Source: Notamacropus eugenii (Eukaryota > Chordata > Mammalia > Diprotodontia > Macropodidae). From it: a DNA stretch of 64,000 nucleotides. The stretch is from the NCBI RefSeq assembly GCF_028372415.1, contig NC_092874.1, forward strand, positions 114,844,744 through 114,908,743. Reading direction: 5' to 3'. The notes beneath the pieces are model-generated. The model did no database searches and had not been told where the DNA came from. It worked only from the letters and a program-made list of their open reading frames with translations. Each line of letters starts with the position of its first letter. The first letter of the stretch is position 1. The position numbers and the translations under genes are program-made. Below, piece after piece: positions 38,001 through 50,000 of the stretch.

Positions 38001-41000
38001 TTACATGCACCTGGGAAATAAGATATACAGGCAATGGGGTATAGAAATCTACCTTGCCCTATAAGAAAATAGAGGGGATGGGGATAAGAGAAGGGAGGGG
38101 TGTGATAGAAGGGAGGGCAGATTAGGGGAAGTGGTAATCAGAATGCATACTGTTTTGGAGGGGAGAGAAAGGGAGAAAATTTAGAACTCAAAATCTTATG
38201 GATGTGAATGTTGAACACTGAAAATAAGTAATAAATTTAAAATGATTAAAAAAGAAAACATCAAACATAGGGAGGGCCATATAAGCAAAAAAAATTAAGT
38301 TTGTAGGGTTTCTTTGAGTAACAAAATATTAAAAGTTTGAATTACTTGGTTTTAAGATTAAGGATAGGATAAATAAAGGGTTAAAGCTTTCTTCAATAAA
38401 AAGAACAAAATGCTTTAAAATATATTTTGATTCAAATTATGGCTAGTTGATGGTTGGAGAAGGGCAGGAGTAAAATGGGAGCAGGAGAAGGGAGGGAGAA
38501 AGAAAAAAAGGACAAATAAGAAGGGAAGAGAAGGAAGAAGCTCTACAGACTTTTTATTTGAGTGGGGAGCCTAATTAAGGAAAAGAGTACTTATCATACT
38601 CTTCAATTCATTTGGCCTGTGGGTTTTAGTTACCAACAGTTACTTGATAATTTATCTGTGACCATTGCTTTTTAGAAATCACGTAGCTGGCTGATCAGTT
38701 TCCAGCTGTTCAACTGCTCTTTACCTTTAAAAACTGTCAGTTATCTCATATAATCTACACAGCATTAGGGGGTATAGGACATACAGGTGTACACTGTAAA
38801 ATATTCCAACATGAGCAGCTTGATAAACTCATGTACTGTCTGAACAAAGTTCAGAACAGATAACATATTTGGAGTAGAAAGCACAAGACTGCAATGAAAA
38901 AGACTTGGGTCTGAATAACTTACTATATAATTCTAGAATGAACAGAAATTTATTCCATTCAGACTTAATGAAACAACAGATCTACATCATCAGCCCTATA
39001 GTTGTTCTTAGAAGGATTAAGGAAAATTCACATAATACATGCATTCTTCTGAACTTTCTGATTACATGTTCTCTTTGAAGTTTTGCTGAAAACAGTTTTG
39101 TTCTTTATTTAGTATTTAAATTTAAATAGTAATTGTTTCTCTTTTACCCAGGAATCCTGAGGGTCTTCTCCCAATTCGATTTTTCTTTTTATTAAAGATG
39201 CCATCCCTTGAGCAACTACTTAAAGAAGCCTATTCATTGAATGTGTATCTCACTCAAAGTGAGAATGAGATAAGACCTTAGCCGGAAAGGACTAGGGTCG
39301 CACATTGCATCCTGGGCCCATCTCCAGCCATGAATATCTGGTCACTGGATCCAGATGGCTCAGGAGAAGAAAGTGAGGTTGGTGACCTTGCACAGCCCTC
39401 CCTCACTCAAATCAAAGTCAGCTGCAAGTCATGTCATCATCTTGTCATGGCGAACAAAGGACAAACACAATGACCCTTAAAAATATTTAAAGCTCTTTGC
39501 TGAATGAAATAATGAGGGAGGTGTGGGCTTTTAAGGTATCTGGAGGTGGGGAGAGGAGATTAATCCCTGGGCTGGTGCCTGGGTGGTGGGTTAAGGCTCT
39601 TTCCACTCTGCTTTAAGTCAGCTCACTCCTCTCACTCCATTATTAACTCCTCTCACTCCATTATTACCTCCTCTCTGACTTTTCTCTCAGCCTCCTCTTG
39701 CTTCTTCCTCTGCTCCTCCTCCTCCAGAACCTTCCTACGTTCTTCTCTCTTCTTTTTCAACTCTTCAAGCTCTAAGGCGGCCTCCTGCTGCTTTTGTTTT
39801 AGCTTCTCAAACTCTTCGCTCTCTGTCTCACCCCTGCGGCGGCGCAGCTCCTCCAGCCTCTTGCCAGCCTCCACTTGGGATGTGGGCTCAGCCTCCTTGG
39901 TGTCCACACTCCCTTTCCCACCACTTCGACTACAAGGGAAACCAGAAGGAAAACCTTTTATAGACAACAGCCTCAGCAAACTCTGCACATAGGCAGCTTA
40001 GGTGGCTGCCTGCTCAGTATGACTTGAGGGATGCCACCAATTTATTTATTAAAACAAATTGAAATTTATAAGTATAAATATAAAACACATATATAAATAT
40101 GTAAAACTTAAAAAATAAAATAAAATAAATTGCATTTTTTAAAAATGTCACTACCAATTAGCCTCCTCTTCTACTTGAACCGAAATCCCTAGCAGCATCA
40201 CTAAAAGAAAGCCATAGGCGTGGCACTCTGGAAGGTCATCTGTTAAAAAAAATATTGGTGGCCCCTGAGAGTAACCACAGTTCAGGATATTCTGAATAAA
40301 TGAAACTACATGGCATAAGGTGAAAGGAGCCCTTAGGTGTGCATGCAGGGCAGGTTGGAACACTAAAATAAATTCACTTGCTTTGGAATTGGGTTTCTGG
40401 CTTGTGCAGAATGTAGTGCTGCCAGTTTCCTGGATCATTTGTCTACTGCTCATTAATAACATACAGGCACTCGGTTCTCTCGAACTCTAGATTTGGAATT
40501 AGGAACATCTAGATTCCTAATTCTACCTCAGACACCTACTAACTTTGTGACTCTGGGCAGTTCCCTTAATCTTTCTGATCCTTCATTTTAACTATCTGTA
40601 AAATGGAAATTGTAGTACTCCATCATAGGACCAAATAACGTAATATTTATAAAGCACTTAACAGTGTCTGGTGCTGAGGAGGTGCCTAATAAATGCTTGT
40701 TTTCTTCCTTTGCAAAGCTTAAAAGTGCTATATAAATACGAACTATTATTATCATCATTCTCATCATTACTGGTATTGAAATTCTGTCAACCTGTGGGTT
40801 CTATTTCACAGAATTTTAGAGCTGGAAGAGATTTTAGAAATCCTCTCCATCCAACCCCCTCATTTTTCCAAGAAGCAGTATCCATGCCCATCCCACAACT
40901 TTTTCATTCCTCTCCATTAGTGGTCAACACCATCACAAACATTGAACTGCTCTGACCATAAAATCACAGCCTGTTAGAATGGGAAGTAACTTTTGTCCTG

Positions 41001-44000
41001 ATATGGGGTTTCAAACTGTGTTCCTGCTTGTTCTGAAGTACGCTGTCCTTTGTCAAAATCAATTTATTAGGAGATAGGAATCTAACTTTCAGTTAGAAGA
41101 AAGAGGGACTGGACATCTAACCTTGTTTCTGTAAGTATTACTGAAAGTACAACCCCCCAAGAGAAGAATCTATGAGAAAGGAGGTCTGAAGTTGAAGGGT
41201 TTCATCTGGTCCCATTATCTGAGAGAAAAGTATCCATCTGGCAAGGAAGGATTGCCATATAAGTCTATATGAAGAGCATGGGCCTGTCTCTGCTGAGCAG
41301 AACAGATCTTAAGGACTGATAAAGACCTTAATGACATTGCTGTAGCATAGGGAACTATAAAAAGATGGTGTTTTGAGGTATCCTGCAAGAGTCCCTCAAA
41401 TTTATAATCTGGTTACATGAGAATTATTTGGAAGGTTTTACATGTTCTCCTAAAAAGCAGCAGGGGTAGCATGGTATAGCAATTGTGTCTGTGAAGACCT
41501 AGATTCAGATCCGGCCTCTGCAAATCATTTGAATTTTCTGAGCCTCATGCAACTCATTCCCTACTTAAAAGTCCCTGCTTCTCCACTGAGACTGGCTGCA
41601 ATGAGGAGCACTCCCCCCACCCTAATAAAGTTGGAATCCCAGCTGGAGAACTGGAAGGGAGTCTGGAGGTCTCCTATTCCAATAGCCTCATTCTGGAAAG
41701 GAGAAAACTGAGGCCCAGAAAAAGCCCCCAGGGGACCGACACAGCTGGGATTCCAATGTGTATCCTGTCACTTCAGATCTAGCACCCTGTCACACCACAA
41801 GTCATCTGAATAATAAAAAAACAGAGATATAATATGAAATGACTTATATAACTCTAATCATGTTATTATTGAAAGCATCATCAATTAACCTGAATAGCTG
41901 TATAACAATAGCCCACATTGGGCAGCTAGGTGGCACAGCGGATAGAGTGCCAGGCCTGGAGTCAGGAAGATTCCTCTTCTTGAGTTCAAATCCAGCCTCA
42001 GATACTTCCTAGCTGTGTGACCTGAGGGAAGTCACTTCACCCTGTTGTTTCCTGAGTTTCCTCATCTGTAAAATGAGTTGTAGAAGAAAATGGCAAACCT
42101 CTCCAGTATCTTTGCCAAGAAAACCCCAAATGGGGTCATGATGAATTGGACATGACTGAACCACAAAAAGAACAAATACGCCATAATGCTTCTCATATAT
42201 ATGAGGCATATACATACAAACACATGGACATAAACATATGTATGTAAACATAGTATAGAACTCTTAGAAAGATTATCTTTGAAAGTAATCTATGTTGCAA
42301 TATATGTACACATATATACATACATGTACATACATATAGATGTATACTAAAGCCACAAGGAATGATGATTAGAGAGCTAGCCTTGGAATCAGGAAGCCCT
42401 GGGTTCCAGTCCTACCACTGACATATATAGGCTGTGTGATGCTGGGCAAGGCACTTTACCTTGAGCGTCCCAGGCAACTCTTGCTTAGATAGTAAGTTGA
42501 AGAATAGGTGCAATTTACATCATTAGAGGGAATTTCCTCACTGGGGTTCCCTGTATCAGCGAAAGATGCCCTTCCATCATTCCTGGGTAATTTTGAATTC
42601 CCTAGGGTACCTGACATCTTACAGATATGTTTTTCCATTCCTATGCCTTTTTACTTCTTTCTACCATTTTGAATTCAAGACAACTTCCTAGTTATAGAAA
42701 CATGGCTACTTTAGAGCTTAATTGGTTTACAAGGGCTTCTATTACCAAGAAAGATGAATCTCTCACTTGAAGGTTTCTGTCATTATTCCTAGGACCTTGG
42801 TAGCTTGACCACTCTATAGGGATTGTATCATCAAGGAATGTCCCTTTCCTGGTCAAAGGGATCATGTGCTACCACTAGATGGTGCTCAGCTTTCTTTTCA
42901 GAAGTTAAATCTTTCCAGCCAGATCAGAAAACTGAGAAAGTGGGTGACTCTCTTCTTTCTCCTGTCCCTGCTCCCATATAGAGCATATCATAAGATCATG
43001 GATCTGGAGGAGGAAAGGGACCTCAGGAGCTAGAGTCCAACCCCCCCCCCCCCCCCCCATCTTACAGATGGTAAAACAGATTCAGAAGGATTTGAACTCA
43101 AGCTTTCTAACTCCAAAATCAGTGCTCTACCTTCTGTAATAAGATCCACTTTCCCTTTCAGGGAAGTTCTTCCTCCTTTCTGGCCAGAACCTTACTCAAA
43201 TTCACAAATAAGATAATAGGAGTTTTCTTTTCTTCTGGTCTCTGTAACTTTTCTTGTCCATTGAAGAGAAGGAGCCAGAAAGATGAATTCCCCTTATTCA
43301 GCCACTGACATCCTGCTACCTCCTTTCTTAGGATGTGGGCTATTTAATTGTTTCCTGTTTCTCCAGAAGGGGCAATCTTACCTCATTCTTCCTCTGAAGC
43401 CTTTGGGCAGTCAGCTGATTATTAGCTAAATTAGCTTCCTACCAACAGAAACTTTTTCACCCCTTTCTCATAAACAAACTTTTCCTGCACACAGAGCATC
43501 TTTTGGACAATTAAGCAATATAATTTTCTTGCCCTCTGAGACCACATCTTGGCTTCCAGTATCCAATCTGCTTCCAAGCCCACTATCCACTGTCAACTTT
43601 TGGTCAGAGTATGATCTCCAACACTACTTCTTTCTGCCTCTTTCCTACTTTCAAGAACTAACCACCACTGAATATACTTCGTCCTTGTGTTGTCTAGGGT
43701 CTCCTTTACATGGACCAGATTCAATTTTCCAACAAAAGTGGCATTTTAGGGAGACTGGATTCATCTGCATCTCAGACTCAGGGAGAAGAGTTTAAAGACT
43801 CCCCTTTGTTATATCTCCATCATCTCCACAGCACCAAAGGGCAATGGTATGAGAAACAAAGAGTAACTGAGACAGTATCTGGTAAGTGACTCTTTCACTT
43901 GACAATGCCTTGAGTTCAGAAGTCAATGTAGGGAGGTGGCATAAGGCAGCCAAATGATCATAGAATCTGGAGTCCAAACCCTGTCTCTTCCACTTAGTAC

Positions 44001-47000
44001 CTATGTGCCCATTTCTGAACCTCAGTTTTTTCGCCTGTAAAATAAGGAAGCTGACCTAAGTGGCTGAAAACTGTATTGTCCTTTAGTGATACATATTTAT
44101 ATATACATACATATATTAATATATACTTACATATATGTGTGTATACACACACATACTCTTTTTTTTCCATCTGGCTATCAATCATCCCTAGAACATGTCT
44201 TTGGACATGACAACATGAGTTATCTGCCCAAAGTGAGGAACTGAACTGGCTTACTGACATTCTTCTGTCTTGGTATCTCCTATCACATATCTGCAAAGTG
44301 GCCAGAGGTGCAAGTGTTCTGCATAAGGACTGAACTCATGCCCATAGCTTTATTAATACTATATTCTAATCAGCTAACCTAAGCAATTAAGGAACAAACA
44401 CTTATTATGTGCCAGGAACTATGCTAAGCTCTGGGAATACGGAACCAAAGATGAAACAGTCCCTGCTCTCAAAGACCTTGCATCCTAATGGGGGAAATGA
44501 AATGATCACACACACACATACACAAATACACATACGAATCAATACAGATTGTATGTATGAATATATATACATACTTACATACATGCACATATAATAAACA
44601 CAAAGTCATTTGTGTATAGGATATGTATATAGGTAGGGCTAGATACATAACTCTGGGAATCATTGGCATAGAGATGATAATTGAACCCATGGGAGCTGAC
44701 ATGAAGCAGAGAATGAATACAGAGAAAATAGAGAAGCAGGCCCTGGTCAGAGTCATGGGGAGACATCCAAAGTTAGTTGGTATGACATGAATAATGAATC
44801 AACAAAGGTGACTGAGAAAAACCAGGCAGGGAATTCTCCCAAGGAGAACTGGGAGAAAGCAGCATCATGAAAACTAGAGAGGAAAGAGTATCTGGGAGGA
44901 GAGGGAGACAAATAGGGTTAAGTGCTTCAGAGAGATCAAGAAAGATGAAGATTGGGAAGAGGTTGATAAGGTTCCACAATTAAGAGATCAGTGCTAAATT
45001 TGGAGAGAGCAGTTTCAGTTGAGTAATGAGGTCAGGAGAGAGATTGCAGGGAGTTAAGAGAGAAAAAGAAAAAGTGAAGAAATTGAGTACAAATGACTTT
45101 TCCTAGGGAGTTTGACTAAAAAAGAGAGGAGGAAGGTAGGATGATAGTTGACAAAGATGTTGGGACCTAGGGAGGGTTGGTTTTTGGGTTTTTTTTAGGA
45201 TGGGGGAGATGGGCATGTTTATAGGCAGCAGAGAAGGAACCAGTAGAGGGGAAGAGATTGAAGATTATAGAGGAAGGATAATAATGGAGACAATCTGCTG
45301 GAGAAGATGGGAGAGGAGTGAATCGGGGTACATGTAATGGGGTTAATTTTGGTGCAAAGGGCCATCTTCAAATCAAATGAGATACAATTTATAAAGTGCT
45401 TAGCACAGTGCATGGCACATAGTAGGTGCTCTATAGATGCGTATTCCCTTCCCCTTTTCCTCTTTCTATCCCTTTTTCATTAGGGACTGGATAAAGAGTA
45501 CAGAGTTGGGGATGATGTCAAGGGGTTATGAGATGAAGTGTTAGAGAAGGAGAAGAAAAAAGGGGACACTTGGAGAATGGCTTTAATATTTTTGGTAAAG
45601 TAAGTATAAGACAGGGACCACAGTTAAGGAAGTGGGGGGTGGGGAGAAGATGCTGTGGGAGACTTGAGGGGAGAAGAGAAGGTTTGGAAAGACATGATGA
45701 GAGTGGGATAGAGAATCAATTATGGAGAAGTGCTTTGCTGTAGTGAGGTCCCAGGAGTGGATCCAGTCAGTACAGTCACGTCACCTCTTCCAGAACCTCT
45801 CAATAGTACACGAGTAGAAGCAGACAAGGTAGATGGAATACCAAGAATGGATTGAACAAGATAAATATGAAGAAAGGGAGCATGACTTCCTTTTGAGGGT
45901 GTCTGTGTTGGCAGAGGTTACTGATGTGGTATTTTCCTTAAGCATGGGTCTAACCTTGTTACTCCTCTACTCAATAAAATCCGGTTGTTCCCTATTGCCT
46001 CTGGGATAAAATATCAACTCTGCCTTTCAAAGCGTTTCACAACCTGACCTCATCTCCCTTCTTAGTCTCATTATATAGTACGTCTTTTCTCGCCTTCTGT
46101 GGTCCAGCCAAATTGGTCTGCTCGCTGCTCTTCACACTTGGTACTCCATTTGCGGTCTCCAAGACTTTGCACCAGCCATTCCCCAAGCCTGTGATGTACT
46201 TACGCCTCACTTCTGCCTCACAGAATTCCTTACCTCCTTGTACTTCCTTCTACGTGAAGCCTTTTCTAATCCTTTCAGCTACAAGTACTCACCCACTAAA
46301 AACTGTTATATTAATACTGTATTTATTATGCATATATTTATACGCGTATGTTGTCTTCTTCAACAAAATGTGATCATGTTCATTGAGACCAAAAATGATT
46401 TCATTTTTGTGTACCTGGCACAAAAAAAAGTTAAGGACTTCTGCTATAAATTGGTGAGACTAGTTTCTACTTTTCAGAAAAGAAATTAATTTCATTACTT
46501 CTAGGGTCATAGTTAGCAGACACTGCTAAATGGTCTCTGTCTCTTACCTGAAAATATTCTCTGTGTGTTTAAGTTTATGAGTTGTAAGCTCTCCATTCTG
46601 AGATTTGACTTCTGGAAACCCTTTCTTGCGATCCCAACTGGGTCCCTTGTCCTTGTTGATCTTTTCTTCTTTGATCTATAAAACAGTACATTGTTAGGAA
46701 GACAAAATAGCAAAATCTGGGTAAGCTTTGGTCAGGATGACTAAACAAGATCCTCTCACTTCAGGCAAACAGAAAACATGAAGCAGAAATAAATGAATGG
46801 GGAGTCTATTGGCTGGGTTGGCCAGCTCCAAAGAGACAACAGGAGGGTGGGTTTAAGATGGAGATGGAGAAGTGAGGACAGATGGAAAGATATTGCTTTT
46901 ACTATTTCATATGATTTGATTTACCTCACAATTAAGCAACTTGATGAAGGTATAAAATTTCAGATAAAATGTGCTACATAAATTCAAGACAATGGTAACG

Positions 47001-50000
47001 ATAATATTGCCTTGAGTACAAATGCCAGCTTTTAGTGAAGAGGTTAATATATTTCCCCTGTCCTAGTTCACTCATCCTCCTAAACTCCATGTCAGACAGA
47101 TGGTTGTTATATATTATTTCCACTGTGAAAACTGAGGTATATGGCAGCTGATATTCTAAATACAACACACCTCTCCAATGGCATACTGAGGGCTTAGAAC
47201 CTAATTCTTCAGACTCATTTTTTGATATAGCTGACCATACCACCTTATTTCAGCTGTTTTTTTTGACAATTATTCTTTAAGCTTACTTCTCTCATACATC
47301 TACCTCTTCTTAATTGGCATACTCTTAAAGGAAGAGAATATTTTACTCTTTTCTAATGATTCTCTAACCTTCCTTTGTTTGTTTGCCTCTTTTTCTGCTG
47401 GGTTCCACCTCACTGTATTTCGCCTTAAGGATCACAGTCATGTTTCTCCTTTCTCAATCTAAGGTCAAAATCTGTCTACTTATACCTCCTGAGGACAAGG
47501 ATATCCTGAATTCTACTAGCAGCCATATCATTAACTAGCCAAATTGAGAAAGCTAGGTGGTGCAGTGGATAGAGCACCAGTGCAGGAGTCAGGAGGATCT
47601 GAGTTCAAAGCTCACCTCAGACACTTGATACTCACTAGCTGTGTGACCTTGGGCAAGTCACTTAACCCCAATTGCCTCATTCTGGGTCATCTCCTGATTA
47701 ATATCTGGTCACTGGAGGAGAAGTGAGGCTGGTGACCTGCACAGCCCTCCCTCACTCAAAACAAAGTCAAATGCAAGTTATGTCATTATTTCTCTGATGG
47801 TATGGTCTTCTTTGGCAATGAAGGACAAACACACACACACAACTAGCCAAATTACCAATGACTATGGGCAAAACTCACTTAATTTCTTTGAGTCTAATGA
47901 GACTAGATTATGTCTAAATTCTCTCTATAGAGTCTGACTACTCTCTCATTCTATAAACTACCATTTGCTTCTGAATTATTTTCTGTAGAGAAAGATCCAT
48001 AGGAAAAAAACCCAAAGTATGTCATGGACTACCCTGCCCACTCTGATCTGCCCGAACAGGGATATTTATCTGGTGGAGCCCATTGAATCCCTTAATTTAT
48101 TTCTCTACTATTTCTGTTCTTGAGGAATGAGGTGAGGAAGGAGGGGATGTTAACAGAGACTGCTTCCACCCATATCTGCATCGTACATTCTTTGTGATGA
48201 GTTTTATTTTTCATTATTATTTTATTTTTTCTTAGTGGCTATCCTAATCTGTCAAAGAAGCCATATGGCCCTTGAAGAGCCAGATGCCTTTTTCTGCAAG
48301 GAAAAGGAGATAGGGTTCTAATTCCTGTGCTATCTAGTTGACTTCAGTGGGAAAGGAACTGCAGAAACAGTAGACTGGACTTTGAACTAGTTTGATCCCA
48401 ATTCAGAAAAGTCTGAGAATGAAAACTCAAGGGTCCCATTTTCAGTGGTACCCACGAATCAAATGCTGAATCATCTCCACAGGTCAAAAGGAGCAAGGAA
48501 TAGAGAAATATTCTTTCACTTATTTCTCCTGTTTTGTGGTCAGAGACATTCCATCAAAATGCATTATCTAGTTTACTTGCCAAAATCAAGTTTAAAATAG
48601 CACTTGAAAAATAACAAATGCTTAACAGAAGAAGAATCCTTTTTTTCTCCCCTTTTTTCCTCAAGTTTGGCCTTTGTTGGCATAGGGCCTGCTAGATGGG
48701 ATGCTTGTACTGTCTATGGAAAATTGGACTTTTTTATAAATATGTCAACAAAAACTGGCTAGCTTAGTTTTATTTGAAAAACATTCTTTACAAATAAATA
48801 AATATAAAATCATACCATAGATTTTTTGAATTCTATTTTAAGCAAACTAATGAGCAAGAGTCTATGGGAGAATAAGCTCAAGCCAAGTGCTTCCGAGATC
48901 CTTTGGGAGAAGTGATAATTCTCTTAGGTTATTTTGATATGGTGAAAAAAATTATTGTTATTTTACAAGAAATGGTATCCAAATGGATGTAGAGTTACCA
49001 TTGTTTATAGAGTAAAAGGCAGCTTACTCAGCTGGCAAGATTTGGCTTCATATAATTTGGGTAAAAATCCAAGTAGGTTTCACATACTCCCTTCCTGTAG
49101 CTGGGGGCTGAGCCATGGGTGTGGTGGGTTAATAGTTCAAATGAGGCATGCCTGTACCAGCATACTTAATTTTTTAAAAATTTTAATGCCCACTAAGCAA
49201 ATGAGAAAGGGCTGGCATTTCAATGACTTCAGCAGATCTGTTATCATGCCTCAATACCAGAATGGGATCAAGCTGATGGTGGATCACGACATTTCCAAAG
49301 TGATTTTAAATGATCATTTGTTAACTACAAAAAACCTGAACTCCCTTTCTGAGTTCAATTTCTAACTTCTAAGCAAGGGAGAAAACTTAAATTAGGACTT
49401 CAGACTTAGTTAAAAGAAGTAGCTCATAAAAACCAGTATAATCCTAGTCCAGGAAGCTACACTGGTTAGAAACTAGAAATAGAGGACATGTGGTGGGGAG
49501 AGGGAAACAATAACAATAACAAAATAATAAGAAAACTGAGCGATAGAGTCTCAGAGCTGGAAGGGACCCAATGGTCCAAGAAACTTGGTTACACAATACC
49601 CTCAGTGTAGATAGTCATCCAGTCTTTGTTTGAAGACCTTCAGTGAAGGGAAACCTGTTAGTCCCTTGGATAGCCCCTTTCACTTTCTAAGAGTTTTAAT
49701 TATCAGGAATTCCTCTCAATATTGAGCCTAAATTTGCCCTTTTGCAACTTTCACTAATTTTCCCAAGTTCTGAATCCTGAGTCCAAGAGGGGCCGAATCT
49801 CTTTTCAACATTGGAAGATTGCAAAGCCATCATGTTGTCCCTCAGGCTTCTATTCTCCCAGTTAAACATCCCTAAATGACTACAATGAATACTATAAACA
49901 ATTTTTCTGGTTTTTTTTCTGCATTTGGATTTTCATATTTGTACTTGAATGATATCCTGGTTTTTCTTAATTTGACTTACATCTGTATATCAGTCCTGTC

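Larger units (their letters stand above)
34998..39667 (-). other. CALD1 intron, 4.7 kb, repeat-rich
   Basis: Holds two SINEs (35283-35520 and 35909-36042), a MIR (36230-36420), CR1/L3 antisense (about 36530-36930 and 37145-37320), an L2 3' end (36950-37140), a truncated HAL1 (37999-38260) and a SINE 3' tail (39262-39475). The 5' end of the intron carries a 21-bp tandem duplication. Confidence 0.75.
39930..46547 (-). other. CALD1 intron, 6.6 kb, repeat-rich
   Basis: Holds MIR-like SINEs (40480-40770, 40800-40900, 41460-41800, 42985-43140), two marsupial SINEs (41919-42172, 42360-42565), TA/CA-rich stretches (42295-42345, 44095-44155, 44505-44600), a long old repeat (44380-45440) and an L2 (45940-46330). 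Nothing is recognised in 43150-44000. Confidence 0.75.

Noticed and set aside
41919..42000. tRNA-like box A/box B sequences at SINE heads
   Set aside because: They are internal promoters of SINEs, not functional tRNA genes; no cloverleaf or anticodon stem is preserved.
48955..49365. 136-codon plus-strand open frame in a CALD1 intron
   Set aside because: No family resemblance, no splice or promoter context, and ordinary intron composition. The length is possible by chance in a 64-kb window.
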